64,000 nucleotides of DNA from Hirudo medicinalis (lineage: Eukaryota; Annelida; Clitellata; Hirudinida; Hirudinidae): contig MPNW01000121.1 of NCBI GenBank assembly GCA_011800805.1, positions 128,355 through 192,354 on the forward strand, written 5' to 3'. Position numbers and translations under genes: made by a program. Under the pieces are notes generated by a model that did not search any database, was not told where the DNA came from, and was given only the letters and a program-made list of their open reading frames with translations. Positions 37,259 to 51,000 of this stretch are shown here, one piece after another; positions within the stretch are counted from its first letter, which is position 1, and every line of letters begins with the position of its first letter.

Positions 37259-37459
37259 TTATATAACGTCGCCTTCCAGAGGCGCTTTGCGGCGGTGCAA
37301 ACAACACGTAATGACTACTTTTACCGTCGCTCGCAGGAACGCAGCCCTTTGAGATAACCTGCACATAATAAAATACACAATACATATAACAATACTAGCT
37401 AAAATAAAAACTGTTGCAAAATCTGTCGTTTGAGAGAATACGTCTGGTGCATGCGGCAA
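37259..37459 (-). CDS. Possible exon of a small single-pass membrane protein
   Basis: The frame encodes about 66 residues with a clear hydrophobic helix (TVFILASIVICIVYFIMC) followed by a basic, Cys-containing tail, and has a higher GC content than its surroundings. It starts at TTG, not ATG; the first internal ATG lies inside the helix, and an in-frame stop lies about 18 bases upstream of the TTG. If real it must be an exon joined to an upstream start, or use a non-AUG codon. I recognise no family. Confidence 0.2.
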   Translation of the reverse strand: MPHAPDVFSQTTDFATVFILASIVICIVYFIMCRLSQRAAFLRATVKVVITCCLHRRKAPLEGDVI

Positions 37460-38208
37460 TGATGCGGACTTACTTTAAGTGACTTACCGCACTTAAATTA
37501 CAGTTAAGAAACACATACTTTGGCAAATTAATGTCTAATTTGTCTTTTTGAGCTTTGCCGCTCTATCTGTCGAACATAATAAAATTCAAAAATAAATTAA
37601 AGTCATCTCAAATTAAACGTTCCTTAGCCTTTGTGCGTCATGTTGTAAAAATATTTTACTTTTTTGTGTTTAATTTCTAACAACAGGCAAAAGCTTCTTT
37701 GTCACAAAGAAGTGACGCTTTCTTTCGGCAAGGTTCGGAATCTTTCGTTCTGGTAAATCATCAAATCAAACTTATTATTCACGCAGAAAATATATTTTAT
37801 CACCTTTTTAATTAAAACTTTTGAATATTTTGAAATATATCCAGTTTCACACAATATATAGCCTTTGTCGACTTATTCAGCACCATAAAAATTGTGAACT
37901 ACCGACTCCTATCGAATAAAACAATTTGCTCTTTTGTTAAATTGAAATGAAACAATTAGTTCCGATATATTGGAAGCGCATTCTACAGAAATTACTGTTG
38001 AATTTGAGTAATAATAATTTAATTTTTCCATTATATTGCATTAAATCTCGTCTTTAATTTCACACTTCCTCGCCGAAAAATTAAATTTGCTAAGAGTCTT
38101 TATAATTTATAATTTTGCTCAAAACTCATCAGTTAACCAAACAAATTGTAATTTGTTTTGATTTGGTGGCTCGACCTTGCGGACGAGTTCGGAATACCAG
38201 ACAGTGGG

Positions 38209-39420
38209 ATGTTTCGTGCGTTTTCAAGAATAGTCCAAGTCGGCAAATTATCCCGCTTGGGAGCTAAAGATGTTTTATTTCATCGAATAGAACATCAGCA
38301 ACGCAGAAGTAATCATTGCATCTGAACATTAATTGTGATTTGTTAACTTCCAAAAAATATTTTTTCAGATGGTACTACAGGTCTAACAAGCCAGTTAGCG
38401 ATATACCCCTCTACTCAAAATTATCGGCGGAATTCGTAGGGACTTTTATGTGGTATTATATCTTATGGCATGTCTATTATGACTTTGGCAGACTAGTGGT
38501 GAGTAAAAGCTGTTGAAATTATTTAAATTTTAAATTTAAAAAGCTGTTGAAATTAAATTAAAATGTGTGATTATCCTGAGAAAAATAATAGTTAGAGCAA
38601 AACAGTAATCTAGCCTGGGTTTGTGGATTTTAGCTGACAAGTGTTTGTGGATGCTTATATATACCATTTTCACAATAATATGTCTAGGTTTGAGGTTTGA
38701 CATGATGACTGATATTTCACATCAAGATCTTCTTGAATCACAAACTGCAACAAAATAAAACATGACATCACATAGATTGCTCTCCAACTCATCTGATGTT
38801 ATTAATTCTAGAATTTCTTTAGCAAGATTTGGCAAAGCTCCCCCTAAAAACAACTTAGGTCACTGCACACTCAAACTTAATTTTTAAATGGATGTAAATT
38901 TTTTGGTAAAATCATTAGCAAGCCTCGTTAATGATAACCTGAAAAATCTTTTAAGCCAGCCATGCCCTGATGCATGTGATAGCTGTTAGGGTTTCTTGAC
39001 ATCTATTACTACTTTTTGGTTCTTTATTTTTATTCCACGGTGTAATATTTTCTTGCAGCCTATGTGATGTGTTCATGTAGGCTGCTTTCTGCCAGCCTTG
39101 GATTGTCAGGTAGTGCAATTCTAGTTGCTTAGCTAAGAATAGCACTATTTGATTTGAACCAATTAAAAATGCATTAGTCCTAATTAAAGCTTTCCTAAAT
39201 AGAAGCAGAACTTAAATGTATTGTAATCCCTATCACTTTACATTTATCTGTTGTTATCCAAGTGCTTGTTGATTCTGTCTTAGAACTAAAGGGGTTATTA
39301 GTTGTCAGGAATCCTATTTATAAATTAATTAAAAGTATTCAATTTCAGGGTCATTTTCCAGTGCCAGACCCACTCTCATGGACTGATGAAGAGCTGGGAA
39401 TCCCACCTGAGGGAGAGTGA
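38209..39420 (+). CDS. NDUFB2: NADH dehydrogenase 1 beta subcomplex subunit 2 (NDUFB2)
   Basis: This is an accessory subunit of mitochondrial complex I with one membrane helix. Exon 2 (38369-38498) encodes RWYYRSNKPVSDIPLYSK, and the helix FVGTFMWYYILWHVYYDFGR. Exon 3 (39349-39420) encodes GHFPVPDPLSWTDEELGIPP and the stop; this block is strongly conserved in NDUFB2. The likely first exon is 38209-38308, starting MFRAFSRIVQVGK, an Arg/Lys-rich presequence suited to mitochondrial import; total length would be about 100 residues, as expected. It ends in phase 1 at GTAATC, but exon 2 needs phase 2, so one base is unaccounted for. Either the first exon or its borders are wrong, or the sequence has a one-base gap. 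Confidence 0.88.
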
Positions 39421-39660
39421 CCTTCCATCAGATGAGAAGCTGGATAATAATCTAAAAAAGAATGTTTTGGCATTTTGATGTGATTTTCCATGCTTAATCC
39501 ATAGAGAACAATTTTAGTGTTATCTACAAAAGTGTTGAAATACATGATCAAGTTATGGATGAGAATTAACAATTAACTGGTCGGGTAAAACTTCGTCAAG
39601 TGAAATTAAGATTGGTATTAAGAATTTGCGATAGTATGCCTACACGAAGTCACGGCAATG

Positions 39661-40501
39661 TCAAGGTTTGCAATTCCCCATTATAACAGTTTTGGGGCAG
39701 TTTAATTTCCCACCATCACTGGGGTTATCTTCAGTTTGAAAAGTTCTTTGTTGGCTCTCTGCGACATCAAGTTTCGTGACCGTGTCCACTGCGTTCCGAA
39801 TGAGTTCTTTCAACTTTTCTCTGTTTTCGTTTGAATTCACGCTCAATAAGCTCTCTATTACGTAAGAACCAAATTCTTTAGCATCTTCACAGTCTTCATC
39901 ACTGTCGTCTCCTGATGAGAGAGTATCACAATCTGTAGGCTTCTTCAGTTTGCATGGAGGTGATTCATTTGCTCTCTCCAAATGATAAAACTCTTCCTAA
40001 AGAACAATTTAGGTGAAATGTAAGAATGAGGTAAGATGCTTGTAAAATGAGCATTGCAGTAATGGTTCTCATAGGGAATGAGAGTAGGTTATGCCAAAGT
40101 GTGGGATGGAAGAAAGAGCAGTACTTGTAAATTTGGCATGTCCTAGTCATTAAAATGACCAATGGCTTTGTTAGCTTGAGATGGTTTGGTATCCCACTAA
40201 CTACATAAGTTGTAGAGCATGAAAGGGTAAAATGGTAAAGCGTGGGTAAAAAGCAGTTTCAGAATTATTTGCTTATTTTTCTTGTACGGATAAAACGTGT
40301 TAACAGCCTCACCTGTGTAACGTGGTCGTTCGTTTTCGAATGATTGATGAGGGTGGAAAGCTTGGGTTGCAAAATTTTACAGCAAAGTGTGCAAAACGCG
40401 TTCTCGGAACCGTCTGCCATTTTCTCAAGCCACGTAAATTGCTTCTCCCATTTCGCTTTGTATTTTCTTTGAAACTCGTAACTGTGTTTCCACTTTGACA
40501 T
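39661..40501 (-). CDS. Small BED-like zinc-finger protein
   Basis: Two minus-strand exons (40313-40501 and 39661-39996) join in phase 0 to a 174-residue protein. Near the N-terminus, WEKQFTWLEKMADG precedes a zinc-finger-like CTLCCKILQPKLSTLINH with a second His five residues on (spacing C-x2-C-x13-H-x5-H). This resembles the BED-type or hAT-transposase-associated N-terminal finger found in many domesticated or free-standing genes. The second exon encodes a very acidic stretch (SSGDDSDEDCEDAKE) and ends in NCKP. A role in nucleic acid binding is inferred. No transposase core follows. The gene converges on NDUFB2, with 240 bases between stop codons. Confidence 0.72.
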
Positions 40502-42077
40502 TGATAGCCGTAGACATCAAGAAAAGCGCCGAAAAGCACTTTGTTTACATCAGACAACATGGCAAATAGCGTAAAAAGCTGCATATCCAGAAGTCCTGAA
40601 ATCGTTTTAAGTCAGGATTATTATTTTTTAAAATATAAATGACTCACCAAGTGGGCACAGCACCAGAAGCCTAGCTAGGGATTGCGGCGCCCGGAATATA
40701 ACTTATAATTTGGTGCCTCCCTTAACATTATTAATTTGTTATCCAATTTTGGCGCCCCTGATAATTTGGTATCTTCATTCTCCCTTTAACACTATTAATT
40801 TGGCGTCCCCCCTAAGCTACGCCACTGCAAGGCACCACCAGCCGTGGCGTACGGTGGGGTTTGAGCGTCCAAGACAATTTAAAGTAGTGCGCCCCTCATT
40901 AGTGGCCAGCCATTCCCCGTGAGTTATTATAAATCCAAGTCCAAATCCCATTTATTTTCTAAACCTATAGTTATACTTGCGGAAAAGGCATTCCAATAAA
41001 AGTACTACAAAATAGGGAAAGAGAACACATTAAATGTTAGACGTCGTTAGTATATTGTATTTATTTGAAATCCTCTGGATTTCTTGCAAAATTTTCAATT
41101 ACACTATTAAAATTTACGTTAATTTCTTTCAATAGATACAATTGCAAGGTTACATGACCTTTCCTGGCTCTTAGATGGTCTCTGATATGTCTTTGGCATA
41201 AACTAAAAAATGAAATAAAAGTTCACTTAAAGTTAACCTATTTATTATATCCACAGGTCTACAAATATTGTATTTTCTTTATCAAATTTTTTTTGCCATA
41301 AATTTATTATATAGTCAGATCTTTTTTCCGGGTTTGTTTGATCCTCACCTGTAAACCTTAACCCTGAACACCAAGGGCATCTTTTCAGTTGTTTTAAAGG
41401 AGGCGAGGACGAATCTCCCGAAAACTGCCCTCTTGAAATTGACCTTTTGTTTGCCGGTTTCACCACTCGCCCAGCTCGTCACCCAAAAACTAATCCTCTT
41501 GCACAACGCATCATGACTTGACATTCCTTCCCGCTGCTACCTTATGCAGTACTATACGATACGACGTTCGACCGCCATAAAGGGTTTCAATTGACATTTC
41601 GATAAGGAAAGGTCCAGCAAAGTACATAATTTATTGATTAAAGTCAATTTTAAACCTAGTCACAGTCGTCCAGGAGACTCCTATTGAGTATGTAGATGAG
41701 TTAAGCAAATAAATATACAACAAATACACCACAATTTAAAGAAAATGCCTGATGTTTTTTTTTTTATCTCAATTATGAGCATTAGGAACGTAAAAAAAAT
41801 CCATTACAATTTGTAAGACCAATTCGAAATTAATAACATCAGAAAAAGAAAAGCCAGGAAGAACATTAACTGAATCAAACTGCTTAGTTGAAACCATGAT
41901 ATTTCAACCAATAACATTACACACCACCATCTAGGAGATGTTTCAATTTAAAAGCCTGTGAGATATGAGATGACTTCATCATATGACTCGATCAGATACC
42001 AGCATTATGCGTAATTAATTGAAGTGGCTCTGTTAAGGCTGGTTAAACGATAAACCTTTGGCACCATGTAATGAATA
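40502..42077. other. Spacer with possible transposon remnant
   Basis: The interval 40660-40920 is GC-richer than the flanks, with repeated phrases about GGCGCC and AAGCTACGCCACTG that look like an old transposon end. A minus-strand frame at 41245-41466 (about 73 codons, no ATG start) contains a CPWC pair and many Lys and Ser; it may be an exon fragment, but I cannot assign it. A minus-strand AATAAA at 41629-41634 could serve the ARFGEF3 gene. Confidence 0.35.
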
Positions 42078-45000
42078 TCATTCAGTGCCGCAAAGTCCTG
42101 CAAAATTGTAAATATGTCCGATTCTTGAAATCCAACGGGAAAGGGCCAGCCTGAGCTGGGCATCTGCTGAGTGCTTGGTGAGATCCACAAGAAATTGATG
42201 GAAGATTGGCAGCATCGCAGTGAATTGTTTGTTGTTCAGCTGATCAAGCAACTGCAAAATATTGCAAAGTACCTCTGCTCTTGACCTCAAATGAGCCTCA
42301 CTGTCCTAAGAAGAAAATAGATTTGCAATTAACTCAAGTCCTTGCTGAACAATATTATATCATAAATATTTTTATATTTTAAATAAACATGTTTTCAGAT
42401 TTTGAAAAGATTAATTTTAAAAATAATACTTTCACTAATTAACCGTACTTTTAAATAGGAAGACTTCTGTTGCCTGTTAATTTCTTGATAGAGCTCACTT
42501 TTTGTGGTGCTATCTTTGAGTTTTATCCTATTTGAAGAAGCAGGCATAGATTTGCTTTGTTTCCTTTTGCGATATTCGCCAACAAAAGTTTTTAATGTGT
42601 TATCTGAAGCCAGTTTGCAGATTTTATCATCAGCCTCCAACTTGAGTTGCTGATCCAAGGAAGACATGTCCACAAGTTCCATGCTTTTCAGGTCATCTGT
42701 CACATAAAATGAAAAACACTTACAATTGTGCAGTCCAATACCACCAACTCCCAATCTCCCAAGTGAAGGATATTAGATGATAGCCAAGAACCAGAAAGAA
42801 TTCTAAGTCACATATTTCAGGCTATTTTTAATGTACACTAACTATCAGTCTCCATTATTTGCTGTCATTTCAAATCATATTTTCCTATGTTGCTCAACAA
42901 ATTTAAAATTATGGTCAAATATAAATATATTATTAACAGATGTCAAAACCTTTGGAAGGGACTTCAGGCAAAGCCTCATCACAGAAAACCTCTTTAGAAC
43001 TTTTCCTATTGAATCCGTTTGGGGTCAGCAGATTATTGGCTTCGTTGACTTCCAATGAGGATGATCTTTTCAATTTTTCTGTGACAGCATCTTTCAAACT
43101 CCACTCTCTTTTCAATGTTGGAAGGTCATCATGTTCTACAGGGAGAAACACCAGCATTGATTGGGAGAGTCTGTCTGATATACTTGAGCCCTCCTAAATC
43201 AGACGAAGTAGTCAATGTTCACATTTTAAATCAGAATAACCTACATTTCACAACATGCTCTCATGCAAGTTAGCCCTGTGGCTGCATTCAATGATAAAGA
43301 TACACTTGAAGAGTATCACATTTGCAACCTAGCCACCAGGACCCAAGGCAATTGGTGTTACACACACACACACTCCATTGGCATACAAACTAAATATGAC
43401 TGGTAAACAGATATGAAAAACATTCTGAAATAAAAACAGATTTTCAAACCTTTTCAAGAAACAAGTTAACATATTTTGAGCAGATATCATCTAAAGCCTC
43501 TCTGAGTAGTCCAGCAAAGAGCCCAATGAAATGGAAGACATTCAGATCTAAATGTCTGGCAGTTTCCAGAGCTGAGGAGAGGATTTTACCACTTATGCCA
43601 CCAGATGAGTGAGAGCTGTCATACTTAGAATCTGAAACACCTGTTTTCAAACAAATTTTGAAAGCATGCCTCACCCCAGAAGACTATGAGCCACTATAAT
43701 TACATCATCATTGTCGTCATTGTCACCATCATTACTATAGTAAGGTGATGTTTGCAAAGAAACCAACCTAAGTTGCAATTTGATTCGACGCAATGGTTTC
43801 CTTCCTTTTTCTTCTGTTGAAAAGTTAAACTGTGGCAGGATACAACTTCAAGCAGGGCATGAACATATAAGGTCATCCCAAGGCCTGCATGTCTGCAGAG
43901 TTTGGTGAGTTACTGTCATATTTTTTAAGAAAACCACTCAACCATCAGGCAAAACAATGTAAAACAAGGGAAAGGTCAAAGTTCAACACTGCATTTAAGA
44001 TCAACCTTTTCATTTTAAGAGTCAAATTAAAAGTGCAAATAAACATTTGTTTTATCCATCCAAATAGGTCAATATTACTATAACCTTTAACACAAAGCAT
44101 AATTAAGCTCAAGCTTAACATACTTAGTCTAAAAGGTTTAATTTCTAATACTTAATTTCAGAAGTTCTCTAAAGTGTAAATTAAGTGGCAAGACGTCATT
44201 CATTGAGTTAAGCAATGGAACCAAATTCTACCGTGCCTGTACAGATTGGCAGAAACATCCGATCCTAGAATCTTCTGGATGAGAAACTTGAGTCCAGGTT
44301 TCTGATCAAACTCTTCGGCAGCCTTAAAGGAAACTTTGAGGCACTCCAGGAGACTAATTGCATGTTGACAGGTTATGACTTCCAGCATGCCTAAAGATTG
44401 CAAAATATTGTGCGTAATGTTGAGCCTTTTAAAATAAAGACATATGCAATGTTTAAGAAATGGATGAAGCAAACATTTCATTTCATTGTTATAAATAAAT
44501 ACAATTAACCACCAGGCAATGCAAGATTCTGGAGAGATTTGACTTTGTTATGAAATTGTCTGGCAGGTACTTCATGAAGAATCACCCTCTCAGGAGCCAC
44601 CATGTTTGACGTTCCATTCAGTAACAGACTGCCGAGGGTTTGAATGAGAAGCTGGTGAGAAACTAAGCTGATCACCAGGCTACGGAAAGGAATCCTACGA
44701 ATTACAAACAACGAAATGTTGTTACGGGAGAATGGCGTCGGCTTGTGCACTAATGAGCTACCTAATGAGCGGCACATCCCTCCTGAGAGAATCGGGGGAG
44801 TAAATAAGAAACACAAATGACTTGTCATTTCCTTTATCCACAAGAAACTCACTGAAATTCTGATCTTGTTGGCAATCCAGCAGAAATACCTAAATTGTGC
44901 AAAATAATATTAATAATAATAATAATAATAATACGAAAAAAACCAACAATATTGTAGTTTATGTAGTGCAAGTATCAGGAGCAATTTTAACCCATCGTGT

Positions 45001-48000
45001 CAACAGAAATATGTTTTTATGTCCATCAAGTTGGAAGTGTGACCTGAGAGGTATTAGGAGGTAATTTCAAGCAAATGAAAGCCTTTTTGAGATATTGATG
45101 ATGTTGCATGATTCCACATGTGTTAATATATTAATGTTAATAATATATTAATTATAATAATAAATTAATGTTATTAATATATTAAGTGTGAGTCACGAAA
45201 GAATCTCAACAAGATATTATGAGGTAGCATTTTAAGACTGTTTAAGATTGATTTTCAAGCGATTCTACTCTCTGAGTCACTGAAAGGCTTGACAAACCAA
45301 AGGCTTGACAGTAGTCTTGAAGTTATCTCTCATTTAGACAAAATATTCTAATCGTGCTTTCTGAAGATTTTGAGAAAGGGAGTGATTCCTTGTGGAAAAG
45401 CAAGTTACAATAAATTTTGTTGGCAATGTACAGAAGCAAAGCATTTCTGTCACATCTATCATCAAGCATCCTTTACATCTTATATCGAATACAAAACTAA
45501 AAACAAGTATAGCATATATTACCTGGTGGCTCAATCGCCTTAGCTTTTCAGAATCAGCAGGAGTCGAATCTCTTCTCGTGGCGACCTTGACTTGACCCTC
45601 GTCCCCATAGAAGCTGTCAGAGTTGTCATGGAAGGGCATCATGAGGCACCTCAAATTGAAGAGGGTCACATCAAAGCTTGCCCTCATGGCCTCCACAACA
45701 ATGTCCCACATCTTTTGACTCAGCAAGTAGCCGCAGTTCATCAGGCAATGTCTGTCAAGGGAGGAATTTGTTCGTCGTGAAATACTGAAGCCATACTATA
45801 AAATCATGAATTAATTGAAGCACCTGATGCAGGAACAACCGAGTCTTGACAAGAATTCAACTGGCTGAGCAATGAAATCAATGAGAATAACCATTTGTTG
45901 GTGCAACATAAATTCGAGATTTTCAGACAATGTGGCATCATCTGTTTTCATATTTGACATATTTGGCATATCAGTTCTTAGAAATGTTATTTACAAAGTT
46001 TGGCAGTGATTGATAATGAATAACTTTGCTTTTAATGTCTTTATTTTTTTTAAAGACATTTGACAATCCATTGCAACATCGTGAGGATCGAATCAGATTA
46101 TAAATTAAGTATAGCCAATGCAAATGGTCACATAAATGTACTCATTGAGACCACTTCTTAGAGATCCAAAATTAAAATTTATTTAAAAATTATTATTAAA
46201 ATAATTTTAACCCAAATTATTATTAAAATAATTTTAACCCAAATTATTATTAAAATAATTTTTATTTAAATTATTGAAATTAAATAATCCTCACCAACAA
46301 AGCGAATAATAAATCCAACAAGCAAATCAACAGAGAGCCCAGTAAAATGCTTGCAGTTGGAAGTCATCTGAGCATTCCAATAGTTAAAGGTTTGACTTTT
46401 TCTGGTCCATGATTGGAGGGTTGGTAGAAGGATGTTGTTGAAGCAATGGAATGCAAACTGAGGACCTTCAAAATTAAAAAAAAATCAAATATTTGTGAAA
46501 CTTTAAAATTGCAGAGTTTTAATAAACAGAAAAATACCCGGATTGTTGGCAGAAGATCGTATGAGTTCAAAGAGAGTTTCAAGGGTCTGTGGCTGGTAAT
46601 TCTTCGAGCATTCAAATACAGCATTCGTCAGACCTATTGAAATCCACAACAAACAACTTTCAAATTTGGACCAATAACAATTAAATTTTAATTAACGTTT
46701 AATACATTGCAGTCATAAAAGTTTTAATACATTAAAATCATTTCTTGGCATTTCGAATATGTCTTCGGTTTTTGCCTAGAATTAAAATGAAGCTTTCACA
46801 ATTAAAATCAGATGTCAAGGTAGGAAGACAAACCTTCAATGAGGAGATGATAAACATGGAGAATCCCTGAAGAGTTGTCGATACTCAGCAGAGGATCGCG
46901 AGACGTCACCGAACCATCCTCCGAAAGTTGGCATTTCACATCCTCATTCCCACTGGAAATATTCCCATCTTCCACCAACTCATTCTTTAAGTCTTCCAAA
47001 CTGTTTGATTGGACGATAAGCATTCCATCAAATTCCTTAAAATTTCTTTCAAACTCAAAACTTAATTCATCATTTGAGTTTGACAATCTTGCATCAATGT
47101 AAGCTGGTTCAGCAACATCAGATTCAACTTGTTTTGTTGAGCTCATCTTCTCTCCATTTGTTTTGTCGTCGCTTGTTTTAATTCCATCGGCAGTTACGTT
47201 CGGTATCGTGCCATTCTTCTTGTCGTGATGTCTGAAATTCTCATCTTCCATCTTTTTCTCGAAAACAACATTTTCTGATGCATGATTGGAGGTTTTTATC
47301 ATTAAAGGAGAAGCGCCTCTTTCAGCAGTGCCCTCCAAATCATAGAAAACTTTTACAAAAGAAGTTGAGTCCATATTGATTGGAAGAAGTGGAAGAGTTT
47401 GGAATTCAAAGGAATGAATTCTATGGAGAACAAGAACAACGTGATATTATCAGTAAATACATTTTAAAAGGTTTTACACTCCACTAACCTCTGAGCTCCA
47501 GAAAATACTGGAGTAGATGGAAGAATCCACATGGAAGCAAGACAATCTGCACATTGCTTCAAGTACTTGAGTGCAGGCAGACACAAGTTATTGTAGGCAG
47601 CACCTTCAAAAGAGTCTTCATCAAGGTCTTCATCTGAATCAGAATCCTCCTCCTTAAATTCTCCTGATTTCAAAGCAAACAGGGAGAATGGACAAACAAT
47701 ACAAAATACAAAAAATTTATATTTACATAAATACAAATTAACCACTAAATTAATAGTTACAAGCTCATTAAAACTTTTCAAACCTGGCCCTCTGACATAT
47801 CTGAGCAAGCAGAGAATGCAATCGACGGCAGCGTTCGCAAACACGAGCACGTTGTCCGTGCCGAGGAAAACGTCGAAAACATCGAGGACCGCCTCCACAT
47901 GTCTCTGTCTGGCCGCATTCACTTCCTCCATCAACGTGCATTCGATCTTCACCGACCTCAGTGCATTGAACAGAGGCTTCCAACCTGACTTCATGTTGCA

Positions 48001-51000
48001 AGGACATGCCTCAACCAGCTCACATATGGAGCAGACGATCTGAAACAAAGTTGCAACTTTAATTTCAATTTTAACATTATTTGGCTAACAAATAATTAAC
48101 AACAAGGAAATAATCCAGTATTCAATTGGTAATTAATTACAATTTAAGATCTTTAAAAGCTGAAACACATTACAATTACCTCAGTCTAAAAACATTTGTC
48201 CTACCTGATCCTGAATATCTCCATCACACAATTCTAGGCAGAGGAGATTCTCAAATGGCTTGCAGAGGAATTCATTGAAGTGGAAAAGTGGCAACTCCTG
48301 CCTGGAACTCAAGAGGCTAGTGACAATCTCGTGGATGCAACTCACTGCTTTCTTGGAGATCATCCTGTCCTTGTGGCATGCAGCCTTCAAGAGGAGACAG
48401 TTGATGTTAGACCATTTCCAATCATTCCATTTTATAAAAGAATTTAATTAATGTGCTTAATGTTTAATTGCATCTGTAATTGTAAATATAAAGACACCAA
48501 TGACATTACATGTAACAGGTTTGTTGGTATAATTTCATGAAAACAACTGCAAAAAATGTCTTCCACAATGAAGCTAGGAAGTTTTGAATATATTGAATAT
48601 CTAATACTAGATACAAATTAAGCAAGATAAGTTGATTGCAAATCATTATTAAAATGATTTTCCCATCATCGGGTTAGCAGCAGGATTTACAAGTTCACAC
48701 GATCTTCAAGAATGCACAAAATATTGACAAACACAGACTTTTGTGAGATGATGAGAGATGATGCTCCAAGCCTTCATGATGTGCAGAAGAGGTCTCTTAC
48801 TGTTCATGCACCTGTTCATGATGTCAGCCAACCTATACAGGTGCAGAGCATTGGTGGGTAGGATGGAATGTGGCAGAGAATCATCAGCATCTTCTAAGGA
48901 AGCTAGTTGAGCCTCACTGGATTTGCACAGTTCACTCAGGAATTCGACCAAGGCCTTCATATTCAGCTTTGTAGCTGCATCTTCAAACAACCTGTTTCAG
49001 ATTGATTGGTCTTTTGAGTTGATTGCATTGTAACTTACAACCTAATAACATCATCCCGGGATTCAGATATTAAATGATGCATGTTTCTACAACTAACTAA
49101 CATTCATTCACATCTGTTCATATACACATACTTATGCATTCATGTGCCATTCCTTAGTTATAGAGAACTGTGCGAGTATTTTTTTGTGTCGTGTTCACAA
49201 CCCAGCCTGCACTGCCAGGGAGTGCCCTTGGATAGGGATGCTTTATAAATGGTAGAGCGATTAAAAAGTGCCTTCACATCCTATTCAGATACATAAGGCA
49301 ATCAAAAGATTGGCTAAATACAAAAAAGAAATATGAACATAAGTGAAAGAGTGATATATTTATTACTATAAGATATAAGCAATAAACCTTTCAAACCCAT
49401 TCATGTCATCATCTCAAACCCGTTCACGTCATCACGACAGCTCATCAACCAACTTGTCAACTTCTTGTGAAAGTCCACAGAGCACTTTTGAAGCCTGTTT
49501 AGAACTGAGGATGCCTCCTCCTGCCACGTTGATATCCCACCCAGACTCGAGTCTGCTCTGCTCGACGACTTCCTTCACGTTTATTTGTTGCGCAACTGGC
49601 TCGGACGACGAAGCGGCAGATGTCAAGTAACCCTCGACAGACCTTTTGGTCGAATTCAATTGTTGAGTCACTTGAATTAATCTCAGGAAGTTTGAATGGA
49701 TCCAACCAAAAATAATCACTTAATCGAAACAATGCAATCATGCAAATATAATAAAAAGGGGCTTCGTAGGTTTTTGCAGATATGAAAACAAAATAATAAC
49801 GAGCTTATGCGATATTGAAAGCAACAATAGAACAACATTACTTAACATTCAGGTGAATCGGTGATGGCAACGACAAAACAACGTCACTCACTCAATTCCG
49901 TCGTCCTCCGGAATGAACTCGGTGCAGTTGTTTTCGGACTTCTGAAGTCTCGTCATGGACGAATAGAGACTCCTGCTGTTCGACGTGAAGTACGTGTGCT
50001 CCAGTTCGGATATGTGAGCACAACACCTGCAGACCAGACTTAGAATTTAAGGCTATCGCAACAAAATGATTGGTTGTTGATATCAATTTACAATCATTTA
50101 ACAACTACTTTCATTAAGTTGCATTTTGAAAATATTTGAGTCAACTAATGCAATGACACAATTATTCAAAAGTAAATGTACTTTGATTCAGACATTCAAA
50201 AAATGTTGCCAGGCAAATAGTTAATTCATTAGCATCTGATAAAAAAGGCATCAATGTTAAAGGATTGAAATGTTTGTAAGTTGTTGCAATAAAACAACAG
50301 ACATCGTGTTTAGTGTTCTGAATGGAATACCATGATTCCATTAAGTCAGGATTAATTAAGTGGTTCAAGTGAATTGAAAAACCAAAAACAAACCATCGAC
50401 GACGACAAACCATCGACGCATTCAAAAGTAAAACCGACTAAAAACCAACTTGAAGACATTTTTCCAGCAGTCGTAAGCATGGCTCCCCATCTCGAGTCCG
50501 ATGCCGAGCAGGACGTCCATGCTGAGCGCATGGGCAGCGTGGAGACGTGCCAGTCTGGGTTTAAAGGAGGAGGAGGAGGATATGGTGAGAGAAGTGAAGG
50601 AGGTCAAGGAGGGTGTGATGGATGTAGCAAAGGGAACAATGGCAGAGGAAATCTTGTTGATGTTGTTGTTGTTCAACTTGTCTGCCTGATGCACAGCTGA
50701 TTGCTGCTGTTGAAGCTTTTCTTTCTTGATGTCATCAAGTTCGACTACGCAAGACGCACTCGCCAGAAGAGCAAACACAGATCCACTTCTATTCTGGAGA
50801 CCTGAACGACAATTTTTTCCTAATCAAAATCAACAAAAATGATTTCAAATAACAAACTTAAATCATGAAAATAGAAATATTTGGATTTGTAGATTTGCCA
50901 CTAAGCTTCCAAAGCCATTTTTGTCGTCGTTTATTTAGCTGCTTAGCAATCTTTTTGTGCAATTTTAAAACAAAAGGAATCCTCCAAATAAAGTCAGAAA

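Noticed and set aside
45120..45190. AT-rich inverted repeats that could form a hairpin
   Set aside because: Low-complexity ATTAATAT units of this kind are common in this AT-rich intronic DNA and show no other sign of function.
45525..45592. tRNA-like A box (TGGCTCAATCG) and B box (GAGTCGAATCTC) on the plus strand
   Set aside because: The sequence is the antisense of a conserved ARFGEF3 exon (encoding ATRRDSTPADSEKLRRLSHQ) and its donor, so the resemblance is coincidental.
47816..48043. Plus-strand frames antisense to ARFGEF3 exons (also 46875-47102, 42940-43197, 49403-49630)
   Set aside because: Each mirrors a real minus-strand exon and shows no family resemblance or independent start and splice signals.
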